Part shown: in pieces, positions 1 to 10,437 of the stretch
Layout: the number at the start of each line of letters is the position of its first letter
Numbering within the stretch: the first letter of the stretch is position 1
Assembly: GCA_030761205.1 (NCBI GenBank)
Contig: JAULJL010000029.1
Location: 2,425,501-2,489,500, forward strand
Direction: 5' to 3'
DNA length: 64,000 nt
From: Fremontodendron californicum
Lineage: Eukaryota > Streptophyta > Magnoliopsida > Malvales > Malvaceae
Notes under the pieces: generated by a model
The model's database searches: none
The model's input: the letters and a program-made list of their open reading frames with translations, nothing else
Told to the model about the DNA's origin: nothing
Position numbers and translations under genes: made by a program

Positions 1-500
1 CGCATTTCAACAATGTAAAATGGCCAAGTAAGTTTATCAAGACCTTATTAGATCTTAGAGTATTGTTGATGCCACTATAATGCCTTGCCCTCAAGGCTAA
101 GCATGGAAACCCTCATCTTAGAACCTTCTGGCACCCTCTCTATCTCAGTATTGCTCAAGTTTCATGAACCACCCTTTGGAATCTTTTCCATTAAACTTGG
201 GGCATTCAAGCTTAAATTGTCGATAACTATTAGAGGAATGGAGTCTTATCAAATTCAAGGCTGAGAATGTTGGATCACCTTGAAGAGCATATGAATCAGA
301 AGCGCTTTTCTCCCCAGATTGATTCCCATCTCAAGTTGCCAGAAGATCGAAAAGCTTCTTGAACTCCAACGTCAGATTTGATCGAAACCTCGTAAGCTTC
401 TCTTCCATCCGTTTATCAAGTTGTTGAAACTCTATCTGCAGCTGGCTAACCTCCTTCTGTAAACGAGTAGTAACACCATCCGCCATGGCCATAATCGAAG
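1..500 (-). pseudogene. Ty3/gypsy gag remnant, cut by the window edge
   Basis: Read on the minus strand, this gives the N-terminal part of a plant Ty3/gypsy capsid (gag) protein. A start-like MADGVTTRLQ near 490 is followed by a coiled-coil-like stretch rich in Q, L, E and K (QQLDKRMEEKLTRF). Further on, toward position 1, come fragments such as CPKFNGKDSKGWFMKLEQY, the usual entry to the Retrotrans_gag domain, and pieces resembling LDKLTWP. Several stops and frame changes interrupt it. A 95-residue open frame at 331-618 is not one gene: only its part below about 500 is gag, and the rest is antisense to the PPR relic. The capsid would package element RNA. No other part of the element is visible to the right, so it is a truncated insertion or a recombined junction. 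Confidence 0.7.
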
Positions 501-504
501 CTCT

Positions 505-2143
505 GTTTGAAAAAAGATTTATTTGTGCAAAACGGGGTTGCTTCATTTTATGCCAAATGCGGGAAAATTGCTGACTGCCAAGGTTGTTTTTTATGGGTTT
601 TAGTTTTTTTTTGGCCAAAGATGGGTTTTAGTTTAGGAACGTTGTTTCTTGGACTTCCATGATTTCGGGGTATTCTCAGAATGGACAGCCTATAGAGGCT
701 TTGAGGGTTTTTGATGAAATGTAGGAAATGGGTGTAATGCCAGATTGGGTTGCTCTTGTTAGTGTTATTAGATGTAGAGGATTTGGAACATGGGGAATCT
801 ATTCATGGTTGTGTGATTAAAATGGGGCTTGAATTGTAGCTGACTTGCTCATTGCACTGACTGCATTGTATGCCAAATGTGGGTAAAAATAATGGTTGCC
901 AGATCCTTTTTTGATCAAATGAATGTTCGTGATTTGATTTTGTGGAATGCCATGATCTCTGGTTATGCAAAGAATGGTTATGCTGAGGAAGCTGTATAAT
1001 TTTTTCGTGAGATGATTTCTAACAATATCAGAACAGATTCAATATGGCCAGGTCTGCTGTTGTAGCTTGTGCACAAGTTGGTTCTGTGAGTTAGCTAGAT
1101 GGATGAACAATTATATCGGTAAAAGTGAGCATAGAGATGATATATTTTTTTTCAACTCAGCTCTTATTGATATGTTTGCAAAATGTGGAAATGTTGATAC
1201 GGGCCCTTATGGTCTTTGATAGAACACTTGATGAAGATGTTGTCGTGTGGAGTGCCATGATTGTGGGATATGGATTGCATGGTTGGTAGGGGATGAGAAG
1301 CCTTAGACCTTTACCAATTGATGAAGCAAGCTGGTGTCTGCCCTAATGATGTCATTTTTCTTGGACTGCTCACAGCTTGAAACCATTCAGGTTGTAGAGG
1401 ATGGATGGCAACTTTTCCACTGAGCCCCCCTCCAGCTTTATGCTTGTGTGGTTTATCTTCTTTGGCGTGCTGGTTATCTAGATCAAGCTTATATTTTATT
1501 ATGAACACGCCAATAGAACCAGGTGTATCAGTGTGGGAGCACTAATTATAAGTGCTTGCAAGATTCATTGCCATGTGACACTTGGAGAATATGCTACAGA
1601 AAGGCTTTTCTCATTAGAACCATATAATACAGGGCATTATGTACAGCTCTCCAGTTTCTGCTTCTGCCAGAATGTGGGATTGTGTTGCAAAGATACGAGT
1701 TTTGATGAGGGAGAAGGGACTAAGCAAGGACCTGGGATATAGTTTGATTGAGATCAATGTGAAATTTCAAGCATTTCGTATAGGAAACAAATAAATCACA
1801 TCCACAATCTAAGGAGATTTATGAGGAGCTTGAGTCATTGGAGAGAAGGTTGAAGCAAGCTGGATTCATTCCTCATACAGATTCTTCCTTGCATGATTTG
1901 AATTACCAAGACATGGAGGTAACCCTTTGTAATCACAGTGAAAGGTGAGCGATTGCCTTTGGGCTAATAAGTACTGCACCAGCAACTACACTTAGGATAA
2001 AAAAGAATCTGCAGGCATGTATTAATTGTCATTCAGCCACCAAGCTTATCTTAAGGCTTGTTAACAGGGAGATAGTTGTGAGGAACGCAAACCGTTTTCA
2101 TCATTTTAAAGATGGAGTTTGTTCTTGCTGGGATTATTGGTAA
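505..2143 (+). pseudogene. PPR protein of the DYW class, decayed and 5'-truncated
   Basis: A pentatricopeptide-repeat protein relic. Such proteins act in mitochondria or chloroplasts, and the DYW domain carries out C-to-U RNA editing. Repeat motifs are readable in shifting frames: DLFVQNGVASFYAKCGKIAD (about 510-570), NVVSWTSMISGYSQNG (about 631-680), LILWNAMISGYAKNG (about 930-980), SALIDMFAKCGN (about 1155-1195) and VVVWSAMIVGYGLHG (about 1240-1282). E/E+ motifs follow (NTGHYVQLSSF near 1620, MREKGLSKDLGYSLIEIN near 1706-1762), then the DYW domain with CINCHSATKLI and the terminal RFHHFKDGVCSCWDYW before a TAA at 2141. The usual CSCGDYW has W for G. In-frame stops (for example after FDEM near 720 and in the E region) and several frameshifts rule out function. 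The gene start is missing: at about 505 the sequence changes to retroelement gag on the other strand. Confidence 0.9.
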
Positions 2144-2905
2144 GTAGAAGCACAAGCTGTTTGCATTTAGCATGAGCATCGTGGTCTGTTCAGCTCACCT
2201 ATATGAAGGCAGTTTATAAAATGTTTCATGGCATTTAGCTTGTACCGGATATGAAATTGAGAAAAATCAGGTTACTTGCATGAATTCTTTTTGGTCTAAT
2301 GACTGATACACAATGAATTTAAGGGTGGCCCTCCTCTTTCTTGAAATTTCTTTTGAGCACCTTCTAGATGATTTTGATGGGCTAATATTCCTAACAAGAT
2401 TTGATTTGAAAGGAGAGTTCAGTTCACTTCCTACAGCATCATATGCCAGATTCCATTTTCAAATGACAGGAAAGAAGGATGCCTTTGCATGTTGCAGCTT
2501 GCAGGCAAGTGATACTATAACAATAATATAAATTAGTATGTTTAACCTGAATCTTGGGTGGGCTTATTTGATATAAACTAGTATCTATGATATTTGGGTA
2601 GGAAATGACATTCATAATTAATAGTGCAGAAAAAGTTTGAAATTCATATTGAATGAGATTACTTTACATTGTTAGTGAAGGAGGAATATATCCTTGTTAT
2701 GTATAAACATTGATAATTAAGTTAATTAGCAGGGGCTAATTGATTTTTTTCATATAACTTTCTTATAAATTTTGCAATAAGAAGCTTCTTTGGCCAAGAT
2801 TAAAAAAAGACTAAAACAAAATGCCTCATGTGGAGGAAGATTACAGTGTATCACATAATTGTACCAGAAAAAGAAAATAGTGGATCACATAATATCTCTG
2901 GAAAG
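2144..2905. other. Gene-free flank downstream of the PPR relic
   Basis: No open frame here resembles a known protein. The block about 2190-2680 is diverged but recognisably similar to 11040-11320 plus 11930-12060. Shared landmarks are a GATGGGCTAA block, a TGCCAGATT block and an AGTATGTTTAAC block. It therefore belongs to a locally duplicated intergenic unit and may include the 3' untranslated region of the PPR gene. Confidence 0.5.
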
Positions 2906-3101
2906 CTATGTTGTTTTGACTCTTCATTTTTCCTAAAGTACATGTGTCCGACACCCGTGTACGATGTATATCCGGATATGGATATGGGGATATGATCCCA
3001 AAGACCCTCCAAATACATGAAAAATTTTAGAATAAATCGAATATACCCGTGTCGGTCACATACTCGTGTCCAACACTCAAATTCGAGTTCGAGTAACATA
3101 G
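2906..3101. mobile_element. Short MITE, copy A (CTATGTTG family, hAT-like)
   Basis: A 196-bp non-coding element that begins CTATGTTG and ends AACATAG, giving imperfect terminal inverted repeats. It is flanked by a perfect 8-bp direct repeat, CTGGAAAG (2898-2905 and 3102-3109). An 8-bp target duplication is typical of hAT-type transposition. The interior holds alternating CCGACAC / GTGTCGG type motifs and so can fold back on itself. Open frames on either strand across it are by-products. Three more copies lie at 8235, 9782 and 10235. Confidence 0.8.
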
Positions 3102-3453
3102 CTGGAAAGAATATGCTTGTCTTTGCCTTTGTACAACTTGTTCAACAAGTTGAAAATCTCAACCCATGGTTCCTGGTCATTATTCTTCAGCAGTTGATAA
3201 CCCTATAAGAACTTTTGGGAGGCTGTGGATTCCAATGCCAGAGATAGGCAAATATGTGGTGGTTTGCTGTTTTGCTGGTAGACTTGTTAAATTGATAATG
3301 CATTTAATATCCACCAAAGGTTGAAATTCCCATGGAAAGAAAAGATATGGTTCCTTGACCTTTGAAGTAGAGAATTAGTCCATCCTAATAACTCTTTATT
3401 CCCCAAAAACTTCAGGCTACAGTTACCAGATGCCAAAATATCATAGTTTTGGT
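3102..3453. repeat. Duplicated intergenic segment, copy 1, left part
   Basis: The sequence from about 3105 to 3445 matches 32012-32052 plus 32326-32650 with many small differences. Both copies have AAAGAATATGC, ACAACTTGTTCAA, GGTTGAAATTCCCA and CAGATGCCAA in the same order. The match resumes beyond the hAT insertion at about 7520-7860. No coding sequence is seen. Confidence 0.65.
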
Positions 3454-4610
3454 TCGAGGTGGCAATTTGACGAGTTTGGATAGGGTCATTTCAAGTTTGA
3501 ATTTTTTCGGATTCGAATCTTTTCAGATTCTGGTTATTTCGGGTTCGATTCGAGTATGTTTTACTTTATTTTTTATTTTATGTTAAATATAATCATTTTT
3601 ACGTAATTTAAATGTTTACATCTAAAAATAAATAAATAATTTATTATTATTTTTTTAAGTAAGCTTTTGTTATAATATGATACTTTTAATTGTATTTATA
3701 TATTAAAATCAAGAGTCAGATTAATTGATGACTTAAATATTGGTTAAAAATTATTTAATTACTATTTTAAGATTTTTTTTTTTTTTTGCATTTAATGCAT
3801 TAATTTTACTAAATATATATATAAAAAAATATTAATTACACTTTTTTTTTTTAAATATCACCTTAACCAATACCATTAGACATTGATCAACATTTTTTAT
3901 TTATCAATTGAAGCAAAGAAATTTATCAATTGAGTCAATTCCTTTGATAGTGATTTTAACATTAACATATTTAATAAATATCATTGTCTTAGTCCCATGT
4001 CTTAATTAACTTTATATCCAAGACAAAGATTACACCTAAAAAGGTTGGCTTTTTCTATAATTAATCATGAATTAATCGTTTCCCTCAAAAAAATGTTTAA
4101 TCCAAATTTTAACACCCAAATCTAGCTGGTTTTGACCCACACTTTCGTAAAAGATCAAATTTTTTTACTAAATATTAATCCAAGCAAGGATATAAAATTA
4201 ATTTGTTAACTAATTTATTATAAAAATATATATATGATATATTATAAATTATAAATTAATTATATTGATATTAAAACAAATTGATTTGATGAACCCGAAT
4301 TTCAATATGTAAACTTTATAATTTATATTATGCATACATATAAATATAATTGTACATACTAATAATTAAACCAAAATGGGTAAATGATTATATTTGAAGA
4401 ATAAATAAGAGTAAAAGATTAAGATTTAAGAGATGATAAGATAATACAAAAAAAAATACCACTAATTAGTTATTGCTGAATTTTTTTATCATAATGGTTT
4501 AATCTTAACTTAAAACTAAATTTTGTAAAAAATCATGATTAAAAATTACTTGATATATATATATATATATTAATAATTTACCATTTGAATAGCAAATATT
4601 AAATAGTAAT

Positions 4611-6557
4611 GAGTTAATAGCATCAATAGTCCCCAAACTTTAATGTATATTTTATATTGGTCCCCAAACTTCAAAACGTATCAATCAGATCCTCGATCTT
4701 ATAATTTTGTATCAATGTGATCCTTCCGTTAGTAAAACCGTTAGAATAGACGTTAAATGACAGATGGCATGTGACGTGTAAATTACAAAAATGTCATCCT
4801 GCTGATGTTGTCATTCTTTTTGTCTTTTTTTTATTCCTTTATTCTTTATTCTTTTTCAAATTTTATATTTTCTTTTCTCTTTTTTTTTTTTATATAAATA
4901 AATGCAAAAAATAAAAATAATTTATATAATAATTTCAATTAATTTTTTAAAATATAATTAATTCATAAACATATATAACATTTAGTTAAATTAATTTTAT
5001 AAAAACGTAATAATAAAATATTTTATATTTTATTATATTTTTCTTTTTTCTCCTCTTTATAAATAAAAAATAAAAAATTATTATATTTTAAAATAATTTT
5101 ATAAAAAATAATAATTTATAAAAGTATAAAATATTTATTTGCATTAATATTATAAAAATATTTTAAGTTTTTTACTTTTTTCTCTTTTTTTCCTTTTTCC
5201 TTTTTCTTCTTTATAAATATATAAAATAAAAATAATTTATATTATAATTTAAATTAAAATTTCAAAAATAAAATAAAATTTTAATATATTTATTTACATT
5301 AATTTTATAATAAAAAATAATTTTTCTTTTTCTTATTTTCTTTTTCTAAATAAATTACTTTTTATAAAAAATTAAATAAAATATAAAATATTTATTTACA
5401 TTCATTTAATTAAAATTTTATATTTTGTATATTGACTCCAATATTGAAGTTGAGGCGGCAACTACCTTAATCGAATCTGCCATAAAGCACCAAATCGGAC
5501 CCTTATTGATCTAGCGCGAGAGATCAAATTTGACCTCTTGCAATGCCTATCGAGCGTTATGAATGGAAGTCTGATCCTTCGCAGGGTCGGACTGGTGGTA
5601 GGGATTCAAATTTCCCTTTTCGATCAACGAGAGTTAGGTTGAGAGAATAGAAAGAAAAAAATTAAAAAAAAGGAAAGAAAAAGAAAAAATATATATATAT
5701 ATACAAAAAAAATAATGTAAATAAATATTTATATTTGATAAATTATTTAATCTTTTACAAAATTAATTTATTTATAAAAAGAAAGAAAAAAGAAAGAAGA
5801 AAAAGAAAAATAACTTTTTAATTAATTAAAATAAATATCTTATTTTTTATAAATTATTTAATTATTATAAATTATTTAATTATTATAAATTATTTAATTA
5901 TTATTTAATTATTTATAACAGTAAATAAAAAAGAAAAGAAAATTTATTTTTATAAATTATAAATAAATTTTTTTAATTTTTTATAAAGTATTTACTTTTT
6001 AAAATTTTAATTTTAATTATATTATAAATTATTATTTTTTCTTCTTTGCATTTATTTATTTACAAGAAAAAAGGGAAAACAAATTTAAAATAATTTTTAT
6101 AAAATTAATGTAAATAATATTTTATATTTTTAATAAATTATTTAATATTTATAAAATTAATTTAATATAATATAAATTATTGTTTATGTTTTAATTTATT
6201 TATAAAGAATATAAAATTAAAAAAAAAAAGAGAAAAAGAAAAGAAACAAAAAAATTAAAAATAGTTTTTATAAAATTAATTTAAATAAATATTTTAAATG
6301 TTTATAAATTAATTATATTTTCAAAAAATTAGTTTAAATTATAATATAAATTATTTTTTATTTTTTGTATTTATTTATAAAAAAGAGAAAGAATAATATA
6401 AAATTTGAAAAAGAAAAAGAATAAAGACAAAAGACAAAAAAAAAAAAAAAAAAAGAAAGACCAAATCAGTTGATGGTATTTTTGTAATTAACACGTAAAG
6501 TTTGGGACCAATATAAAATATGTCCTAAAGTTTGGAGATCATTGGTGCTATTAACTT
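4611..6557. mobile_element. Non-autonomous Mutator-like fold-back element nested in the hAT
   Basis: It is bounded by GAGTTAATAGCATCAAT and the reverse complement of AAGTTAATAGCACCAAT, and flanked by a perfect 9-bp direct repeat, AATAGTAAT (4602-4610 and 6558-6566). That length is characteristic of Mutator-like transposition. The inverted ends share a CCAAACTTTA word and a TATTTTATATTGGTCCC block. The left arm is longer because the right one lacks about 100 bp. The inner arms are AT-rich, with T/C runs on the left and A/G runs on the right, as in long inverted repeats. A normal-composition island (5440-5650) sits at the centre. No transposase is seen. Confidence 0.85.
5440..5650. other. Normal-GC island inside the AT-rich Mutator-like element
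   Basis: About 210 bp of balanced composition between arms that are mostly A and T. On the minus strand an ATG near 5480 opens a short frame beginning MADSIKVVAASTSILES, which ends where the AT-rich arm begins. A leader-like sequence lies upstream of it. This could be a captured 5' end of a host gene, as in Pack-MULEs, or simply the family's own centre. I do not recognise the peptide. Confidence 0.35.
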
Positions 6558-7451
6558 AATAGTAATGAATAATGAAGATGAGATGATTAATAATTTATAG
6601 ACATGATGTTTTTAGATACGATAGAATTACATGACACGTGAACGACACATGATATATATAAGATAATATCATGATTTTATTAATAAATTAGATTGTGATT
6701 AAAGAAAAAATAATTACTCAAGAAACGAAATTTGTGAATTTTAAAAGAATATGGGGTATGAATAAACTAATTATATGTAGACATGAAAGAGAAGCAAACA
6801 ATTAATAATATAAGTATCATATTTTGGATTTCATATCAATTGGGTTCTTTTTTTTTTTAATATTTAAATTTATTTTATTATCTTATATAAAATTAGGAAC
6901 ATGATTATTACTTATTAATATTGATTGTAGGCTTGTAACTCATTAGTTAATAATATGATTTTTAATAAAATTATTTTTAAAATAACATAAACAAAAGACA
7001 AGTAATACTTTATGTCAAATATTTTTTCATATTTCTAAAATCTCAATGAGTTTAGAATTTTTAGATGATGGATTCATCAAGATATGGAACATTAAAGTTA
7101 TAGTATAGAATCCAATTTACTTTTTGATAAAATTATTATTTCATTAAATTTTAATTAAATTAGTAAAAAAGATATTAGAATAAAATTGATAATTAAAGTT
7201 TTTGTTTTATCAAAAATTATTTAATTACAATTTGATCATTTTTATTTTTAGTATTAAATTTGGGTTCGGGTTTAGATCGTTCTCGGGTTTGAGTTTTTCG
7301 GGCTCGAGTTTTTTTGGGTTCGGATTTTTTCGAGTTCGGATAATTTTGAGTTTTCTCGAGTTCTAGTTTTTGATTTTTCGATAAAATCAAGTTTAACCGA
7401 GTTCGAATATTTTGAGTGGTTTTCTAGTTTTGGTTCATTTTGTCACATCTA

Positions 7452-8070
7452 GTTTCGATTAATTAACAAATTACACTAAGTTGCCACTGAGAAAAAAGCC
7501 AAAGAGTAGTGCACTTATACGTGGATGAAATTGATTAGTTTTGATTAAGACCGTATAATAATTTAAAAGAATTGCAGATCAACCTGAAGGAAAAGATGGA
7601 ATTTTGGATTGGATCAACTTCCTGAAGCAAGTAGAGGTGGTTGTCCTTATAAATACTCTATGCAGCCTCATATTTTGGTATGGCTAAGTAAAATATAGAA
7701 CCGATGAAGAAGTAATATGTCTTAAGAATGGAGAAGTCTTTAACTTCCCTCAAAGGCTTCCAATATTCTAAGCCATTGTCAACTTCAGATGCAGGAATTT
7801 TGGGAGTCTTTGAGTGGAATTGAAGGCTGACTCTTTGACCTTCCTGATGCTTCTGTTCTGCTGAGTGATTATTGTAAAATTTTTTGCCTCTTTTCTTAAT
7901 GGAACTCCAAGAGCAATAATGCTCTAAACATGTGTTTGTTTCTCAGTCTCGACTAATTGTCTAGAACTCTTGTTTCTCATATGTGGAAATATATGCATAG
8001 CCTGTCTGAACATATTTTTTATTCCAGGACAAGAAACCCAACTACTGGATGAGGTATGCATTTCTACTTG

Positions 8071-8126
<56 letters not shown>

Positions 8127-8234
8127 ACTTGGAATCTAGTTTCTCTTTTGATATATGTTTCTTGAGCTGTGAATGCTAAATTTAGTTCATCTTCCCAGTG
8201 AGGATTCAAAATTATGTTTTTAGATAACGTGATA
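7452..8234. repeat. Duplicated intergenic segment, copy 1, right part
   Basis: About 7520-7860 matches about 32940-33240. Both contain AACCTGAAG/A, GCAAGTA, CATCCTTATA or TTGTCCTTATA, AGGCTTCCAATATTC and TTGGGAGTCTTTGAG in order. No gene is evident. A long TA microsatellite follows near the right end. Confidence 0.6.
8075..8124. repeat. (TA)n microsatellite
   Basis: About 25 uninterrupted TA dinucleotides. Confidence 0.95.
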
Positions 8235-8421
8235 CTATGTTGCTCAGACTCTTTATTTATTTATTTTTTAAGTATTTGTTTTCGACACCCGTATCTAATG
8301 CATATCTGGACATGGGTACGAGGATATGATTCTCCAAAGACCCTCTAAATACATAGAAATCTTGAAAAAAAAATTGAACATACCCGTGTCCGTCATTCAC
8401 ATTCGAATTCAAGTAACATAG
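8235..8421. mobile_element. Short MITE, copy B (CTATGTTG family)
   Basis: It begins CTATGTTGCTCAGACTC and ends AAGTAACATAG, like copy A in the same orientation. It shares the core ATATCTGGACATGG and the CCAAAGACCCTC block. The flanks do not show a clear 8-bp duplication, so this is an older copy or one whose edge has been lost. Confidence 0.7.
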
Positions 8422-8424
8422 ATA

Positions 8425-8540
8425 TGGCCAATTAAGTATGTTTATCAAAAACAAATATTTTAAGATAGCAATGGCTCGCACCAGGCAGAAAGGACCTAGC
8501 CAATGACATATCTTTGATGGCCTGGAAAAGAGACAATATT
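8425..8540. repeat. Local duplicate block (partner at 9628-9760)
   Basis: AAGTATGTTTATCA, an AATGGCTYRCACCA-like block and TTTGATGGCCTGGAAAA recur in the same order at 9640-9755. Neither copy gives a continuous protein. Both abut a CTATGTTG-family MITE, so the duplication involves the host intergenic sequence rather than the MITE. Confidence 0.55.
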
Positions 8541-8659
8541 TTTAGTTTTTTATCTTTGTTTTCAGCGTTATTTTAGTGCTAATACGTTTTCTGCTGCTAT
8601 CAGTCTATGACATGCTTTTACCTTCTGGAAGACAAAAACTATTTAGATGGTTTATTTAG

Positions 8660-9095
8660 TGTCTTGCTCTAGGAAACACGGACACGAAATACGAGTATGA
8701 CACGACACGGACATGACGATACGAAAATTTTTAGAAAATTAAGACATGGTACGGAAGAACATGGCATTAAAAAATCTTTTTTATATAATAATACACAATT
8801 AAAATGTAAAATTAATACCTTTTAATTAAATATTAACATATAGTTTTTTAATTTTTTAAAATTATTTTTAAATTTAAAAATTTGAACCTTAGAAAACTCA
8901 TTAAAATCAAATTGCTCATTGTTGATTACATATTTGGGAGTAAAAAAAAAAACTTCATCGCGTGTCCGGGCGTATCCGAACGTGTTTAGCCGTTTTTTTA
9001 CTATGTTTTGACCGTGTTCGATTTTTTTTTACGTGTCCTTGCATGTCTGATATGTATTTCGCTGTGTAGGACACGTGTCCAATACTTGGACACTC
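8660..9095. repeat. Inverted-repeat block rich in CACGGACACG words
   Basis: The left side has AGGAAACACGGACACG and ACACGACACGGACATG. The right side has the opposite-strand version (CGTGTCC, CGTGTTC, GGACACGTGTCC) about 400 bp away. An AT-rich middle separates them. It looks like a degraded dispersed repeat. Related words occur at 32680-32800. No coding capacity is supported. Confidence 0.4.
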
Positions 9096-9781
9096 CCCTA
9101 ATAAAACTGTTCGTGCTTCATAGGTCTTGCTAGACTCAACAACATGAGCTGGATAGTGGGGGAATACTACAAGCAAGGTTGAGTCGCACTCTTTATCTTG
9201 AGTTTGGCTCGTGACTAGTCTGAAAATCTTACAACTGATTTTTGTTTTAGTAACTGAAACTTTACATGTTAAAATTCAAATTTAAAATAGTGTTCTCAAG
9301 AAACAAATTTATTTTATACATTGGCCACAGAAGCCAATCTTATTGAGATTAATATCAATGTTTAAAGATTTTATCTATATTTTTATTCAAAATTATGTGA
9401 CAGAAAATTTTCATTGCTTGTAAGTCAAGTAGCAGTGCATGTTGCAAATTTAAAATCTGGTGCTCTAAGGCGTAGACGTCTGGTTGATTGCAGTTCTGAA
9501 CTAAAGTTCTGATATGCCAATTAGGTATTTTTTTTCAAGAATTATTTCTCTTTTATTCTTTGACCAAAAAATATATATGCATTCAAAGTTATTTCAATCA
9601 CAAATCCCTTTTGACTTGAAAATAATATTGACCAACAGACCAAGTATGTTTATCAGAACAAATCTTTTGAGATACAAATGGCTTACACCACGGAAAGAGC
9701 ACCTGGCTGATGTTAATCTTTGGATGGCCTGGAAAACAGAAAAGAGACAAAGGGTTCTCTCCATTTTCACAGTCTATATAT

Positions 9782-9969
9782 CTATGCTACTTGGATTCAA
9801 GTGTAAGTGTCGGACATAGGTATGTATCCTATATACGGGTATGTTCAATTTTTTTTTTAAGATTTCAATGTATTTGGAGGATCCTTGGAGGATCATATCC
9901 TTATATTCATGTCTGGATATGCATCGGATACGAATATTTTAAGAAAAATGAAAAGTCGGAGCAACATAG
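9782..9969. mobile_element. Short MITE, copy C (CTATGTTG family)
   Basis: It begins CTATGCTACTTGGATTC and ends GCAACATAG, in the opposite orientation to copies A and B. The flanking 8-mers CTATATAT and CTATGTAT agree at 7 of 8 positions. The 131-residue frame crossing it is a by-product. Confidence 0.75.
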
Positions 9970-10234
9970 CTATGTATCATCTATTCAAGCAGCAGTGTTT
10001 TGTGGCTGGCAATTGGTTTCAAGAGACCATTGGTGCTTCTTCCTTGCAGGTTTGTTTTACAATGAGATTTCTATTCTCAATCTCCAGTTGTTAAACAATA
10101 TATGACTGTAGTTTGCTGCAGATAACATTGTGCTTGTGCATAACTATGGGGGATTATTACAAGTTGATTACTGATAGTAACTAACAGTATGCCTGCTACA
10201 AGGGTTTCTTGGTGCTTTAAATGGCGTGCTGTGC

Positions 10235-10437
10235 CTATATTATTCGGACTCGAGTGTAAGTGTCGGATACGGAGATGTGTTTGACACGGATATGTTTAAT
10301 TTTTTTTTAAGTTTTTCCATGTATTTGGAGGGTTCTTGAAGGGTCATATCCCTATACCCATGTCCGATTATGTGTCGGATACGAGTGTCCGACATGAATA
10401 TTTCAAAAAAAAAAAAAAAAAAGTCGAAGCAACATAG
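10235..10437. mobile_element. Short MITE, copy D (CTATGTTG family)
   Basis: It begins CTATATTATTCGGACTCG, ends GAAGCAACATAG and has the same interior as copy C (GTGTCGGATACG near the start, a poly-A run near the end). No target duplication is recognisable. Copies C and D lie only 265 bp apart in the same orientation. Confidence 0.7.

Larger units (their letters stand above)
3454..7451. mobile_element. Degraded non-autonomous hAT element, interrupted by a nested element
   Basis: The ends are TCGAGGTGGCAA and TTGTCACATCTA. These are mutated forms of the perfect 12-bp inverted repeats TAGAGGTGGCAA / TTGCCACCTCTA seen at 33756-35274. The flanking 8-mers GTTTTGGT and GTTTCGAT agree at 6 of 8 positions, as expected for an old hAT target duplication. 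Stretches rich in GGGTTCGG-like words lie inside both ends (about 3470-3560 and 7260-7440). The stretch about 3570-3625 is the reverse complement of about 34930-34990, so the two elements are the same family in opposite orientation. No transposase is present. The middle is occupied by the Mutator-like element at 4611-6557. Confidence 0.8.

Noticed and set aside
331..618. Single 95-residue minus-strand protein
   Set aside because: It crosses the junction between antisense PPR sequence and gag. The two halves have unrelated homology.
9710..10105. 131-residue plus-strand frame
   Set aside because: Most of it lies in MITE copy C. The equivalent frames in other copies differ and are broken.
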